Source: Siphonodentalium dalli (taxonomy: Eukaryota; Mollusca; Scaphopoda; Gadilida; Siphonodentaliidae). From it: a stretch of DNA of 64,000 nt. The stretch is from assembly GCA_032622095.1 (NCBI GenBank), contig CP136063.1, positions 268,515,426 through 268,579,425 on the forward strand, given 5' to 3'. Positions 13,698 to 23,919 of this stretch are shown piece by piece; the first letter of the stretch is position 1; the number at the start of each line of letters is the position of its first letter. The notes beneath the pieces are model-generated. The model was not told where the DNA came from and made no database searches. It saw nothing but the letters and a program-made list of their open reading frames with translations. A program made the position numbers and the translations under genes.

Positions 13698-14396
13698 AGA
13701 TAAGTTATCGTATAATTCATAAAATTGTGCTATTTGTTTACGAGCAAATTTTTTTGATTCTTGCTGTACTCTAAAACATGAGCTCATTAGAATATGCAAT
13801 ACATGCTCCCCGTAGTCATTACTTCCAAATATAGATTATTTATAGGTGCTTGACATCATTTCCATATGTAAATAAGGGTATGCATATTTATAATATTATT
13901 TTGAATAATAATTAATGTACCGAAGCTTCGTACCGCTTAGTTGTAATCTGAAGCGAAGGTGAAGGCCTTATCGGTCTATGGGATATACGGAAGTAATTTC
14001 CGATCAAGTAACTGCCGTAAGCCGGATGACACTGACAGGACGGTCGCTTGACGGGGGTAATTAATTATTATGCTAATGATATACCAATGATTTTTATCAG
14101 ATGAAAAGGCTGTAATTAATCCTCAGAAAGAACTGAATAGGCTAAACTTGAAAGTCGGGTACATTCTAGAATCTGGGAATGAATTTGATCAGTTAATTGT
14201 TGTTGTTGTCTGCATATTCCTCCGTTATATCGGAGCACCCTGTAGTTTCTGCTGGATTCTGCGCAGTCACCACCCGGAAGTCACGTGTTAAATTCACAAA
14301 TAAACGTACACGGTAATTTCTCTCATGGTATATAGAAATATATAAAAATTATATAGAAATTATATGACGTCATAATTCACATGCATTTAGGTATAA
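13698..14396. other. AT-rich spacer with no gene, one isolated satellite motif
   Basis: I see no gene, RNA or transposon here. The only structured element is at 13914-13931, AATGTACCGAAGCTTCGT, which is identical to the minus-strand form of the satellite L palindromic motif. It lies about 215 bp beyond the end of the array, and the sequence on either side of it is not satellite. Confidence 0.7.
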
Positions 14397-15734
14397 ACAC
14401 CAACTGGGGTGGTTGCTATTAAGACACTGGTAAAAGGATGGGGACATAGGCTATTGACTCCTTTGGGTAGAATCACGGTAATAAAATCTCGTATATTGCC
14501 AAAAATAACCCACCTATTACAGTCTCTTCCCAACCGGACAGCATCATTTTTTTTTAATTTAAAAACGATTCTGTTTAACTTTGTTTGGGGAGGAAAACGA
14601 GACAGAGTTAAAAGAAATCAACTCTGCCAAAATTTCGAAGCAGGGGGGCCTGAAAATGGTTGATGTCGAAGCTTTCAATTCATCTATGAAGATAGCATGG
14701 ATCCGCCGAATTATACTGAAACGGCCGAAATGGCACCCCTTGTAGATTTACCAATAGACGAAGATCCCCTCTTTCTTGCATATGGAGGCCAATACTTAAA
14801 GCTATATTCTGCCCGCATCCAGAATCCTTTCTGGGGATATGTCCTTATCGCCTGGTCTGAGCTATTGATAGCAGAAAAAGATACCCTACCCTTACTGTCT
14901 TCAATTTTATGGAATAATGAACATTTTAAAATAAATGGAGCGACACTAAATATACGGACATGGAGAGAACATGGAATCATTTTCGTTAACGATCTTTTCC
15001 AGACTGATGGCACATTTCACACTAGACATTCCCTCTTATGGACATTTAATGTCCGAACATATTTCATCACCTTGCATGCGCTTCTTCGACAAGCAGAAAC
15101 AAGTGTCAAAACACTTAAACAACCTAATAATCACCTGATGGCACCAATCCTCCCAAGTAATTATATATTATTATTACGCAATGAGAAAGGTGGGCGCGAT
15201 GTTTACAACTGTCTAGTGTCGAGAGACAAGAAACTGGACGTGTGCTCGAAATGGGAATGCAAACTATGGGAGTACAACATTCCATGGGATATTTGCTTCA
15301 AGGCCCCATTCCAGTCCACGTCTGACACTAAATTACACTGGCTTCAATTTCTTATAAACTGTAGAATTTTAGCTACCAATAAATTTCTAAAAACTGGCCA
15401 AGATTAGACAAAACGATGTTTGCAACCGATGTCAAAAACAAGAAACGATATGCCACATATTTTGGGAGTGTCCGCATGTTCAATCATTCCCAGACAAGCT
15501 TTCCAAATGGACAATATCAAACAATTTCGTCATGTCTTTAACAAAAAAGACAATGACGCTTGGAAACATGAGCAATCGAACGGATAACATTACAAAGTAT
15601 TTAATTTTGATTATTAAAAACAAAATTTACAAAACAAAATTTACAACGGACCAATTGTAGAATTCAAATTTAGGTATAATTGCGAAAAATACAATGCATA
15701 CTGCAGACTTGAACGTAATATGTTCGATACCTAG
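14397..15734 (+). pseudogene. Decayed non-LTR retrotransposon (LINE) ORF2 3' portion
   Basis: This is the C-terminal part of a LINE reverse transcriptase polyprotein, broken by at least four frameshifts. Residues from 14430 read WGHRLLTPLGRITVIKSRIL then a LPK..HLLQSLPN segment and FVWGGKRDRVKR, the usual region just after the RT palm. At the six-G run 14643-14648 the frame moves and continues as GGLKMVDVEAFNSSMKIAWI (14647-14742, ending at a stop). It returns to the first frame for NPFWGYVLIAW, TWREHGIIFVNDLF and KLHWLQFLINCRILATNKFL (to 15404). It then shifts again to reach a CxxC-x7-H-x4-C knuckle, CNRCQKQETICHIFWEC (15421-15471). A last shift near 15656 gives a tail ending at the stop 15732-15734. 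The 5' part (endonuclease, catalytic RT motifs) is absent, as in 5'-truncated LINE insertions. It resembles the L1/Tx1 group most, but the clade is uncertain. It cannot encode a functional protein. Confidence 0.88.
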
Positions 15735-17020
15735 TAGCTTCTAATGAAACGAGCACTTGAAAACGAAACCCGATAAGATACAACACTTTAAAGGCCGTTC
15801 AGATATATCTCAATATTATATTGGTAGAATAGAAAGTTGAAACATGGCCAGTCATTGACCGATTGTTCGTAAACAACGAAATAATCTGTCGACAATGAAC
15901 AAATGGTAACAACTCTATTAATATAGCTCCCGGCATCGAGGCTGTAAGGGTCAAATATCGATTGTTCATTATTCAGATAACAAGAAATGCATATATACAT
16001 GGTAAATATAGAGAGCGATTATTTCACTCATGTGATGCAAGTTGATAACATTATCATGATCTTCTTTGGCTCAAGTGACGTGGTTTGAATGTCACAGCGG
16101 TGGTGACAAACTTGGAATTATAACGTGCACCAGGTCACTTAAATCAGACCAAATTCCCAAGTCCGGGGAATTCCATTTCCTCATTCGCTCGAAATTGTCC
16201 AAACATATACCACAGATTTTCCAACGGCTGCGAGTGTTCAACCTTACTCACATGTGGCTGGAAATTAACCTAATAACGGTTATCTAAATCCAACAATTTA
16301 CCCAAAGTTGAAAAGATTTCTGGTTTGGTGGGAGGTGTACGTGAGACCAGCGTCACATCCCTATGTTCTTGGTAGACCGCAAATGTGTGTGCTAGTTTAT
16401 CAAATAGTTTTCGAGCTTCATGTATTTGATTGATTGTTTGTTCTAGCCACTGTTACATGGAACAGGGGAAAACATACAGTAACATGCATAATGTAGAACA
16501 TATTGAACGAATATAGTTTCGATTACCATCTACAGTGGCTTATATAGCCAAACGCCAGCCGTGTCAAATATAAAGAATAAATATTTACCGTGTAAAAGTA
16601 ACATGAGATCATCGTCTAACTGCGAATGCTCGAGTGATTTTATTTTGATTATGGTGCTCTATAATATATCATGGGTCGAGAATTACGGGGCTACTACATA
16701 ATCGTAAGCATGATATATGCCTGTATAAATGTACGGGGTATATCATCGCTAGCGTTGAGTGTAATATAAATAGAGTATACACGTGTATGAGAGGTAATTA
16801 TGTCATCAATATCGAATAGGCATAATACAGTATGCACCAAGTCTTAACTGAGACTGGTTGAGAACTGGTTAACATGAAACTGGTCAGTTATGATTCTTAA
16901 ATATACCATGCCATCTGCCCCAGTTGTATTCATATCGCTTTATCCCTATGCGTATGGATTTTGCGAGTTTCTTCAGGTGAATGAGATCAGGGGTCAATAC
17001 TATTAACAATTTTATACCTG
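15735..17020. other. Intergenic, nothing recognised
   Basis: I found no coding, RNA or repeat signature in this stretch. Open frames at 15788-16000 (minus) and 16066-16287 (plus) are about 70 codons, have no recognisable motif and fit chance in AT-rich DNA. No poly-A tail or target-site duplication for the upstream LINE could be found right after 15734. Confidence 0.5.
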
Positions 17021-17059
17021 TAAATACAAATTGTATTTATTAATTTGTAATTACAAATT
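17021..17059. repeat. Two adjacent AT-rich palindromes
   Basis: Positions 17021-17039 read TAAATACAAATTGTATTTA, with 9-bp arms around a central A. Positions 17042-17059 read AATTTGTAATTACAAATT, a perfect 18-bp palindrome. They lie just upstream of the inverted GTTTCATAGTAC pair (17079-17344) and could be part of the same element. Confidence 0.8.
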
Positions 17060-17078
17060 TGTGTTAACTATCACAGTG

Positions 17079-17344
17079 GTTTCATAGTACAGGGAAAATT
17101 TAGCCGTATTATTGTAATACCCTAGACTGGTCAAGAGGTGAAACCCCTAAAACGCAGCTGTACAACTTAGAAAAAACTAACTCACCACTCTGCTCCCATG
17201 CACCCGTTATCAGTGTTATCTGAATACCAGTTCAAATTAGACGGACATGTATATAGAGCTCAAATAACTGACAACAATTTATATGGGGAAGTTACAATTC
17301 GTGCTATCATATTGTGATTAGTGATAACGCCGGTACTATGAAAC
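17079..17344. mobile_element. Possible MITE-like element with 12-bp inverted ends
   Basis: The segment starts with GTTTCATAGTAC (17079-17090) and ends with its exact reverse complement GTACTATGAAAC (17333-17344). Inside the arms similarity weakens quickly (AGGG against CGGC). No target-site duplication is visible at the flanks, and it has no coding capacity. Near-copies of the same 12-mer occur at about 19758, 19849 and 19912, so the motif belongs to a local repeat family. It may be a short non-autonomous transposon or just a shared repeat motif in two orientations. Confidence 0.4.
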
Positions 17345-17856
17345 GATGAGCTAACAAAATCTCGCAAATTTCACAAAGATCTACTGTTGCTTATTGTAGA
17401 TTGCTTACGGGCAAACCTTTGCCTGTGAGTTATTCACAATATATTGAATCACGGCAAGCCAAAGTAACAAAAGAAATAACCAATCATAAGTTGAGAGGTG
17501 ATCGCTTATCGGAGCAATCCAATCGGTTCATGGGTTGCTAAGTTGATGACCACTTGTCTGCGCAAAGTTAACAAATAAACTGTTCGTTTGTTGTGTGTGT
17601 ATGTAAGTACAAGTGAGTGTAATAACGAGTACTGTACTACAACCAATTTGGTATCATTGTTTTTACAAATTACAAATTTACAACCATTCAGTTTGTGAAA
17701 ACAAAGTATTATTTTGATGGTATAGCATTATATATATTGTGACCATCCTATGATTTCAAACTGATCCGCTACTGTTATCATAACATATCGAGGCAGTAAC
17801 GTGGCTCCATTTTATCGGGGGTGTATCGAAGCAGGGACGTGCTAATGGTCTCGGTT
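17345..17856. other. Intergenic, nothing recognised
   Basis: I see no gene in this stretch. Just before the SINE, two short sequences resembling GGCAGTAACGTGGC and AGCAGGGACGTGC (about 17793 and 17832) recur in altered form after it (about 18213). This suggests a diverged local tandem repeat into which the SINE inserted. Confidence 0.45.
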
Positions 17857-18168
17857 ATAGGAGTGGTGGGGGCGGTGGTCCAGTCGGTAGAGTGCCAGGT
17901 ACATTACACCGTCACAGACCGTCCAGCGCTGACGAAGCTGGTTCGAACCCCGTCATAAGGAGGGTGACCGGAATCGTGTATCTGGGCAAGTTTGTCAGTT
18001 GCTTTCCGGGGGTCGGTGGTTTCTACACGCAGTGGGATGATTTCTCAAGGAAATCAAGCCTCTGCGTGGTCTTTCCTCTACCTGTAAAATTGACAACGTC
18101 GTGGGTGGCCTAGCGGCTAGAACGACGATAATCCCTAATAAACCAAACCAAACCAATAGGAGTGGTGG
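17857..18168 (+). mobile_element. tRNA-derived SINE with 13-bp target-site duplication
   Basis: This is an intact-looking SINE of about 286 bp (17870-18155) flanked by identical 13-bp direct repeats ATAGGAGTGGTGG (17857-17869 and 18156-18168), the expected mark of LINE-driven insertion. Its head has an internal RNA polymerase III promoter. The A box TGGTCCAGTCGG (17876-17887) and the B box GGTTCGAACCC (17940-17950) both fit the consensus. The body is unrelated to tRNA, and the tail is a short run of ACCAA units (18139-18155). A second A-box-like sequence, TGGCCTAGCGGC (18106-18117), lies near the 3' end. The plus-strand open frame over it is incidental. The SINE family was not identified. A perfect duplication suggests a fairly recent insertion. 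Confidence 0.9.
17876..17950 (+). promoter_or_regulatory. Pol III internal promoter (A and B boxes) of the SINE
   Basis: The A box is TGGTCCAGTCGG and the B box is GGTTCGAACCC, separated by 52 bp. Every fixed position of the TRGYNNARNNGG and GGTTCGANNCC consensus is met. The boxes drive transcription from just upstream in tRNA-type SINEs; whether this copy is transcribed is unknown. Confidence 0.88.
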
Positions 18169-18369
18169 TCATTTTATAAATACAAACTGCTCAGATATCT
18201 TATAATATATATAGATAGGGACGTGGCTATATGGGCTCAGTTTGGCGATGGGGTGTCCATCCTATGATTTCTATATGTACCCTTTGAATAAAAAAAATGC
18301 CAATAAATTCCACATAGCGATGGAATCATATATCAAGAGGAAAGTATTTTAATTTTTCTACGCTAATAA

Positions 18370-18690
18370 CAAAAGTTAGTCAATATGACTAACATATGTT
18401 AGTCAAACGTTTTTCCTCAAGATGACTGACTTAGTTCAGCCAACATGACTGAGGCATAACGTTAATCAAAATTACTAGGGTGATATTAGTCATAACGACT
18501 AAGAAATGGGGATTCAAGACGACTAATTAATCAAAATTGCCAGGATTTAGTCATAACTTTTCTTAGTCAATTTGAAGGCGAAAATTAAAGTTGCTGAATT
18601 ATGTGCAAATAATTCCAATACTTGACCAAAGTTACTCAAAATGTTTGTGACTAACACTAAGTTAGTCATATTTAGTCAATATATTCAACC
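18370..18690. repeat. Cluster of TTAGTCA / TGACTAA motifs in both orientations
   Basis: The heptamer TTAGTCA or its complement TGACTAA, with near-matches, recurs many times within about 320 bp. Examples are GTTAGTCAATATGACTAAC (18375-18393) and the perfect 18-bp palindrome GACTAACATATGTTAGTC (18387-18404); further copies lie near 18490, 18550, 18565, 18650 and 18665. Spacing is irregular, so this is a decayed short-motif repeat and not a clean minisatellite. The motif resembles bZIP (AP-1-like) sites, but nothing else supports regulation. Confidence 0.75.
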
Positions 18691-19117
18691 CAAGGGGGGT
18701 GGACAACTTACTGCTACAGCTTGAAAATCAAAAGCCAACCGGGGTAAACAATTACATTTCACAGAAATAGAAGTTTCTAATTGAGGGGTGGGGATACAGT
18801 TGGATATCGACGTTGGCGCATCGAAGAGAGCATCTTGCCACATCACTGTATTTATGCTCTAGTCATTTGTGAAAACTTTGCTTGCTTCTTCGTATTCGTG
18901 TCCTTTACCGTGACCAAATGCATTCGCGTCGACGATTGAAACTCAAAGGATAATCCGCCCATGAACATGAGTATCATTTACCTCGCAAGTATCACTCACT
19001 ATATCAATCACCAACTTTTGTCAGAGACGTTGTGACTCAAACGATGTGGCGGCCACTCGCCCCTTCCTCTTCTGAACAGCTGCAATGTGCCAGGCATCGT
19101 GTTCGCAAGACCACTAT
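18691..19117. other. Intergenic, nothing recognised
   Basis: No gene or repeat was recognised. The open frame starting at 19032 runs into the diverged repeat that follows, and I do not believe it is a gene. Confidence 0.45.
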
Positions 19118-19815
19118 CGCCATGTCCCTGTTTATGAGATTTCCATTGATAACACATTTTCATAAGGGGGCGCTACATCCCTGCGAATCAGATGGTTATA
19201 ATACTTATATGCTCCGGTTTAAGGGTGTGAAAATTGACAATTTATGTTTGACCCCCTATATAGACATTCTAGATAAGTTCATTAACGTTGTAACTTTCAA
19301 TAAATAGGGTAATTTCAGTAGTTACAATGAACACATACAGCTACCTCACATCCAAGCTGACACCCCCTAACTTTGACAATTTCTAAATATTGGCCATTTC
19401 AATTCAAACTTTTGACCAAAGGAGGTAAATATGCAAATGTTGGTCTAAAACAAACACATACCCCCTAATAAATTGTTTGAAAAACAAAATAACAGAACAA
19501 GTTCAACCTATTATCGTTGTAAAATTCATGTTGTTACAGGTATCAAATTTCCAGCTGTTGAACGTGTTGATAAAATGTTTTGTGCGAGAAACATAACCCA
19601 ACCCCCTTTGTCGCGACGTCCCTGTGGGTTGTACTTGAGATTTCCAGCTGACAAAATATTTTGACGAGGGGGTGAATCGACCCCTTGTCACCACGTCCCT
19701 GCGTATCGTAGATAGATATATTATCCGGGTTTAGGGTGCGAAAACTGAAAAATTATGTTTCATAGTACTCGAACATTCTTTGTGATTGGAGATATTTGTA
19801 AATACAAAGAACACG
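19118..19815 (+). repeat. Diverged tandem repeat units around GTCCCTG
   Basis: The same ordered landmarks appear at least twice. The first unit has CATGTCCCTG, GAGATTTCCA, an AAGGGGG run, TCCCTGCGAATC and GGTTTAAGGGTGTGAAAA (19120-19230). The second has GACGTCCCTG, GAGATTTCCAGCTGACAAAA, GAGGGGGTG, CCCTGCGTATCG and GGTTTAGGGTGCGAAAAC (19614-19747). A further piece, TTTCCAGCTGTTGAACGTG, lies near 19548. Copies are too diverged to give an exact unit. Open frames across them on either strand are incidental. Confidence 0.65.
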
Positions 19816-19930
19816 TACTATTTGTGATTTATGTTTGTAATCGTAGGTTCATAGTATTGGCGGAATGATAAATTGTTATTTCTTACAAACAATTGTAGAT
19901 ACAAAGAAAATGTTTCATAGTATTGACCCC
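19757..19930 (+). repeat. Short tandem repeat with TTCATAGTA motif
   Basis: TTTCATAGTACTCG (about 19759), TTCATAGTATTGG (about 19850) and TTTCATAGTATTGACC (about 19912) are followed or preceded by matching segments such as TTTGTAAATACAAAGAACAC and TGTAGATACAAAGAAAATG. The motif is shared with the inverted ends at 17079 and 17333. Confidence 0.6.
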
Positions 19931-21238
19931 GGTAGAGTTCAAAATGTATATAGATATTCAATGGATCCATTTGCCCAATATTCATTAGAGATAAGCTTTT
20001 CTCTAATGTCCGGCTTCTATGTCCCTTAGATTTACCGACCGCAAACTTCGCACCCATAAGACCCAGTTCAAAAGTTTCAATGACAAGCCGGTTTATAGGG
20101 ACAATGTTCGGACCTGGGAGAGTAGATACTCGCTTATTTAGAATTTCGGTAAATACATTTCCAATAATTGAGTTATTCCCCTATATGCACCCGGGTTACT
20201 ACGAAAGCCTTTATTTTGATATAGTGGTACAAATAACCCTGTTGACCATTCATCGGGGAAAACACCAGTGTCAATTATCGAACTGAATAGACGGGTGTAG
20301 TACGTTATTATAACGCCTTTAGTTGTCTTGATGTGGTCATCCGAGACGCGATCAACCCCACTAGATATAAAAAAATTAACATGTCGATAATACAGGAGAG
20401 TTCTTCCGAAATGATGGGGCTGTTCAATTCTTCAGTAGTTTATAGACCAAACACCTCGCTAATTGGGGGGGGGGGGGTCTAGTTTAGTTGTTTCCTCTTC
20501 CACGCCCTGGGATTTAAAGAGGTCAAAGAAGTCATCCATCCCAATGGGAATTTAAGTTTGGGTCGCTCTCCTTGATAAGTAATCAGAGGGTTGGCCAAAA
20601 TTCGCATGTAGACCTCTGCGACAGACACCGATGTTCGTTATTGCAACGTCCATTTGCAGACAATTTTCGTATTCATTGTGTTTTTTGTAAATCGTACTTA
20701 CAGGTCTTAAAAAGGCTTTACTTAGTCAGACTTATTTTTATAATTTTCTTTTTTGGCTCTATTAAACCTCTTTTGATTGATTCTACATTCTTTGTAAAAT
20801 CATGGCCTGTTGTGCTTATGCATAATGTTAGCATTATCAGCTTTAACAATCTCTGATAATACTTACCAGATATTTCTTCTGCAGCATATGTTAAAAGGTT
20901 CGCAATTTCAGAAGCACGGTGAGCGGTATTCGATGTTATTCATGTATGTCCATCGCAATACTATCGCGGGCTAGCATCATCAAATTCACCCTATGGGAAC
21001 CTCATTCAGCTGAGTGCTTATATCCTTGCCGTCCGTTCATATATATACTCTTTGGTAAATTTGGTTACGTGAAGTAGTCGATAACCATATGTGTTGGGGC
21101 TACCATGGTCTTCCGATGCGCGTAGTCGTCGGATAATTTGATTCCTCTTGCGATAATTCTTAATCAACATCATCTTCATTTTCGGCTGTTCGGGAATTGA
21201 CATCCTCAACTTTTTTTTTAGATACGTAGTTTTCATTA
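19931..21238. other. Intergenic, with one 13-G tract
   Basis: I identified no gene here. There is a run of 13 G residues at 20465-20477. Open frames at 20080-20286, 20572-20856 and 21018-21236 have no recognisable motif. The minus-strand sequence of 21240 down to about 21150 can also be read as NDQTNNENYVSKKKVEDVN continuing to an acidic end, directly after the coding-like repeat that follows, but it is in a different frame from it. Confidence 0.45.
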
Positions 21239-21469
21239 TTAGTCTGGTCGTTGAAGCATCGGACCTAGAACAAATTGTTTACAAGCTGTTTTTTGTGTCA
21301 TAATGTCGGGCAGAATGTAGGGAACAACATATCCAAAATCCGCTAAAATCCGCTTTGGGGAAAATTCTCTATTGAAGATAGCATCCATAATGTCTGTTAT
21401 AGGAAAATAATTAATTCTGCGGCAGGTGTTCCAATTAATGCCAAATTCGTAATAAATTGAAATATACAC
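21239..21469 (-). pseudogene. Coding-like dispersed repeat, copy A
   Basis: This is an open frame of 76 codons on the minus strand, with the stop at 21239-21241. From 21391 inward it matches the copy at 22755-22900 codon for codon. Shared residues include DAI, RI.ADFGYVVP, MT.KTACKQFV and, after the stop context, CAACGACCAGAC. The alignment with copy B has no internal gap over about 41 codons and then a 12-bp (four-codon) indel. Differences favour the third codon position by my hand count (about 15, against 10 first and 7 second). A CAG preceded by a pyrimidine-rich stretch lies just upstream of the matching part (TTTCCTATAACAG on the minus strand), like a splice acceptor. The protein is not recognised. 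It could be an old duplicated exon or a fragment of a transposon ORF. Confidence 0.5.
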
Positions 21470-22744
21470 AAAAATTGCTTAGTCGTAAACCATATATGTA
21501 GAATATTTTTCCCAAAATGGCCACCAAAATGGACAAAATCGAATGAAATTTACATTTAGTGCAAAATTGAATAGCTAGTCCTATACGAGTGATGGTGTAT
21601 CATGAACTAAATGTATTAAATCACAAATGAGTACCATAGACTGTCTTCAATAAATTCAAAACTTGACAAAAATTGCCTGCATAATCTGTGACAGAGACTG
21701 TGTTTATACCTGGACATTATATTTGGTTGAATTCACCAAGGCCACATCTACGCGAAACGTACAACGTTGTCTTCAACCGCATCACCGCGTTTACCCATTT
21801 TCCATAATATTACACATGTCTGTTGCACACAAAACCACAACTAACAATATTGGGTGAATGTTCAACGTTGGAATAACATCTTAAACGATGATCACCTGAT
21901 ATTTAGCACGATTACGTAGGTGGTAATGGTAATATATTTTCAAACAAAAATATACTGAAAACTAATAGTGTGCATTGCGATGTAGCTTATTCTAGTTATA
22001 AAGTGGCCACTGAAGTAATTTTAACAAAATTATCTACTAAGAAACCGGGCTGGTAGCAGAATGAAAATTAGTCTTACATACAATGTACTATGTACAGTCT
22101 CTTTGACCTGGTGAGATTCGGTGCTAATCCATTGAAGATATGAGTGTTTCTTTACGGTATAATAACCATTGCGACATACGTGTGTCGTTTATTATCACGG
22201 GGAGTGTTGACAATTCCAGAAATATAACTAGTATGTATACCTCTAGAGTATGCACTTAAATTTCGGCGTTGCATTCAATATTTAATCACCATGCCGAATG
22301 AAACTGCCATGCACTGTGAGGCGAAACATTAGTTCGTGTGTTGCATGCACAAGCTATTTTTGTTTTGCCCAACAGTTGGATGTTGGATAAGCAGAACACC
22401 AAACGTTAAAGACGTAAATCATTGGGGGTTGATTTGCTGTGCAGTGACCGATGATCCTTCAGATAGATCTGTTTTAATGATGTGTGTACCTTTAAAGATA
22501 GTTAACAACCGACTTGTATATTGCCAATACGTATTGGACTCTTATGTAGTTACCCAATATGTTGCTTTCTACGTGGTATGGATTGGAGTTGCGGCCATTT
22601 AGACAGCCATTCCATGGCCACGATTGTATAATTTTCTGCCCGTGTCACTCTACTCGCTCCCGCATTCTAATTTAACACAAACTGATATAACGGCATAATT
22701 CTGATGCCACTATATATCGTATAATGAGTTATATCGAGAGCTGA
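21470..22744. other. Intergenic, nothing recognised
   Basis: There is no identifiable gene or repeat between the two inverted copies of the coding-like repeat. Open frames at 21663-21857 and 22336-22602 are short and without motifs, and I think they are chance. Confidence 0.45.
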
Positions 22745-22906
22745 TGTAGTATAGACAACCATGTTGGACGCCATCGTGGATAACAAAGTTTGCCCGACGC
22801 GGATTTTTGCAGATTTTGGATATGTTGTTCCTGATGCTTTTCCGCGTCGAATGACACCGAAAACAGCTTGTAAACAATTTGTTTCTCAATGACCAGACTA
22901 TATAAT
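22745..22906 (+). pseudogene. Coding-like dispersed repeat, copy B (inverted to A)
   Basis: The plus-strand frame from ATG 22761 to TGA 22890-22892 gives 43 codons, including DAI (22767), RIFADFGYVVP (from about 22803) and MTPKTACKQFV, matching copy A in the opposite orientation. Several differences from A are silent (GAT/GAC, GCT/GCC, CCC/CCT, GCG/GCA). A stop (TAG 22752-22754) sits three codons upstream of the ATG, so the open frame itself is short. The minus-strand open frame here (22729-22977) is a shadow. Function is unknown. Confidence 0.5.
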
Positions 22907-22997
22907 AATCTCATTTTCAAGAGATGTGTCCCAGTTGCTGTTGGTGTACTGTTTGTTTTCTGGTGGTACATAAACATTACCTACACTGTAAATAGAA

Positions 22998-23335
22998 GTG
23001 TTCAAATTTGAACGCATAAAATGCAACAGATAATGAACACTGTTCAATGTTCAATTTAGAACAGATGTGTTCAATGAACGGTTACTGGTGTTTAAATGTG
23101 AACAAATGTGTTCAATGAAATGAATGGAAGTGTTCAAATTATGAATGCATATAAGCGTTCAGTTTTGAATATATCATGTTCCGATTATGAACATGAGTGG
23201 TCGAAATATTTGAACACTTGATGTGTTCCGAACACTGTAACAGCTTGTTAACGCCTATATATGTTCAAACAAGAAAAGCTGAACACAGGTGTTCACACAA
23301 GGACTAAATATGAACACTGGCATTCTTCATACGAA
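22998..23335. repeat. Cluster of TGTTCA / TGAACA motifs in both orientations
   Basis: TGTTCA, TGAACA and GAACAC-type motifs recur every 10-30 bp over about 340 bp, on both strands. It begins with the perfect palindrome GTTCAAATTTGAAC (23000-23013). Other examples are GTTCAATGTTCAATTTAGAAC near 23042, split here by variants, TGTGAACAAATGTGTTCAATG near 23100, and ATATTTGAACACTTG near 23208. The region is AT-rich and has no open frame. Its style is the same as the 18370-18690 cluster but with a different motif. Confidence 0.75.
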
Positions 23336-23919
23336 CACAAGACTTCAAAATTCAGTATCAAATGGGTGAAAACTTGTGAATTGTGCAGTTTATAGTCAAA
23401 CCTTAAAATGCCTAGTGTTAGTCTGTTCATGTATTAACTAAACCCAATAATGTTTTGGTTATTAATATTGGCTTACTGAGAGCTGAACAAGTATCCAAGC
23501 TATTAATTCAATATAAATGCAATTTGGAAATTTAACTCCAGACATGTATTATATGAAATGCAGATACAACATGTCGGACGATGGGGTCAAACAACCTTAT
23601 GAAAATGTAAATATTATAAATTCAGGTAAATGGTACATATTCAGAAATATCCATGTCCGGTTGGTCAGCTAATGTATATATTGGCAACAGTATTAATATC
23701 ACATAAAATCCAGTTGGCTTGTATGGACGTCTTGAACATCTAGAATATCCCTGAACCTCTAAATTAATCACAAACTGTCAACCGTGTATATCAGACAGTG
23801 CATCACAATTGCCATGGTTTTAGGAAAAGCTAGTCATGAAGTTTATCGTCTTATGTCCAAGTCTTTGAACTATTTGTCTGAAGCAGTCTCTTTATTTTCC
23901 ACACGTCTTGTAATATTAA
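23336..23919. other. Intergenic, nothing recognised
   Basis: AT-rich sequence with no supported gene, RNA or repeat. Confidence 0.45.

Noticed and set aside
14711-15013. A 100-codon minus-strand open frame
   Set aside because: It is the shadow of the LINE coding strand.
17870-17960. A true tRNA gene
   Set aside because: A and B boxes are present, but there is no cloverleaf with paired acceptor stem, and the unit continues into a SINE body with a target-site duplication.
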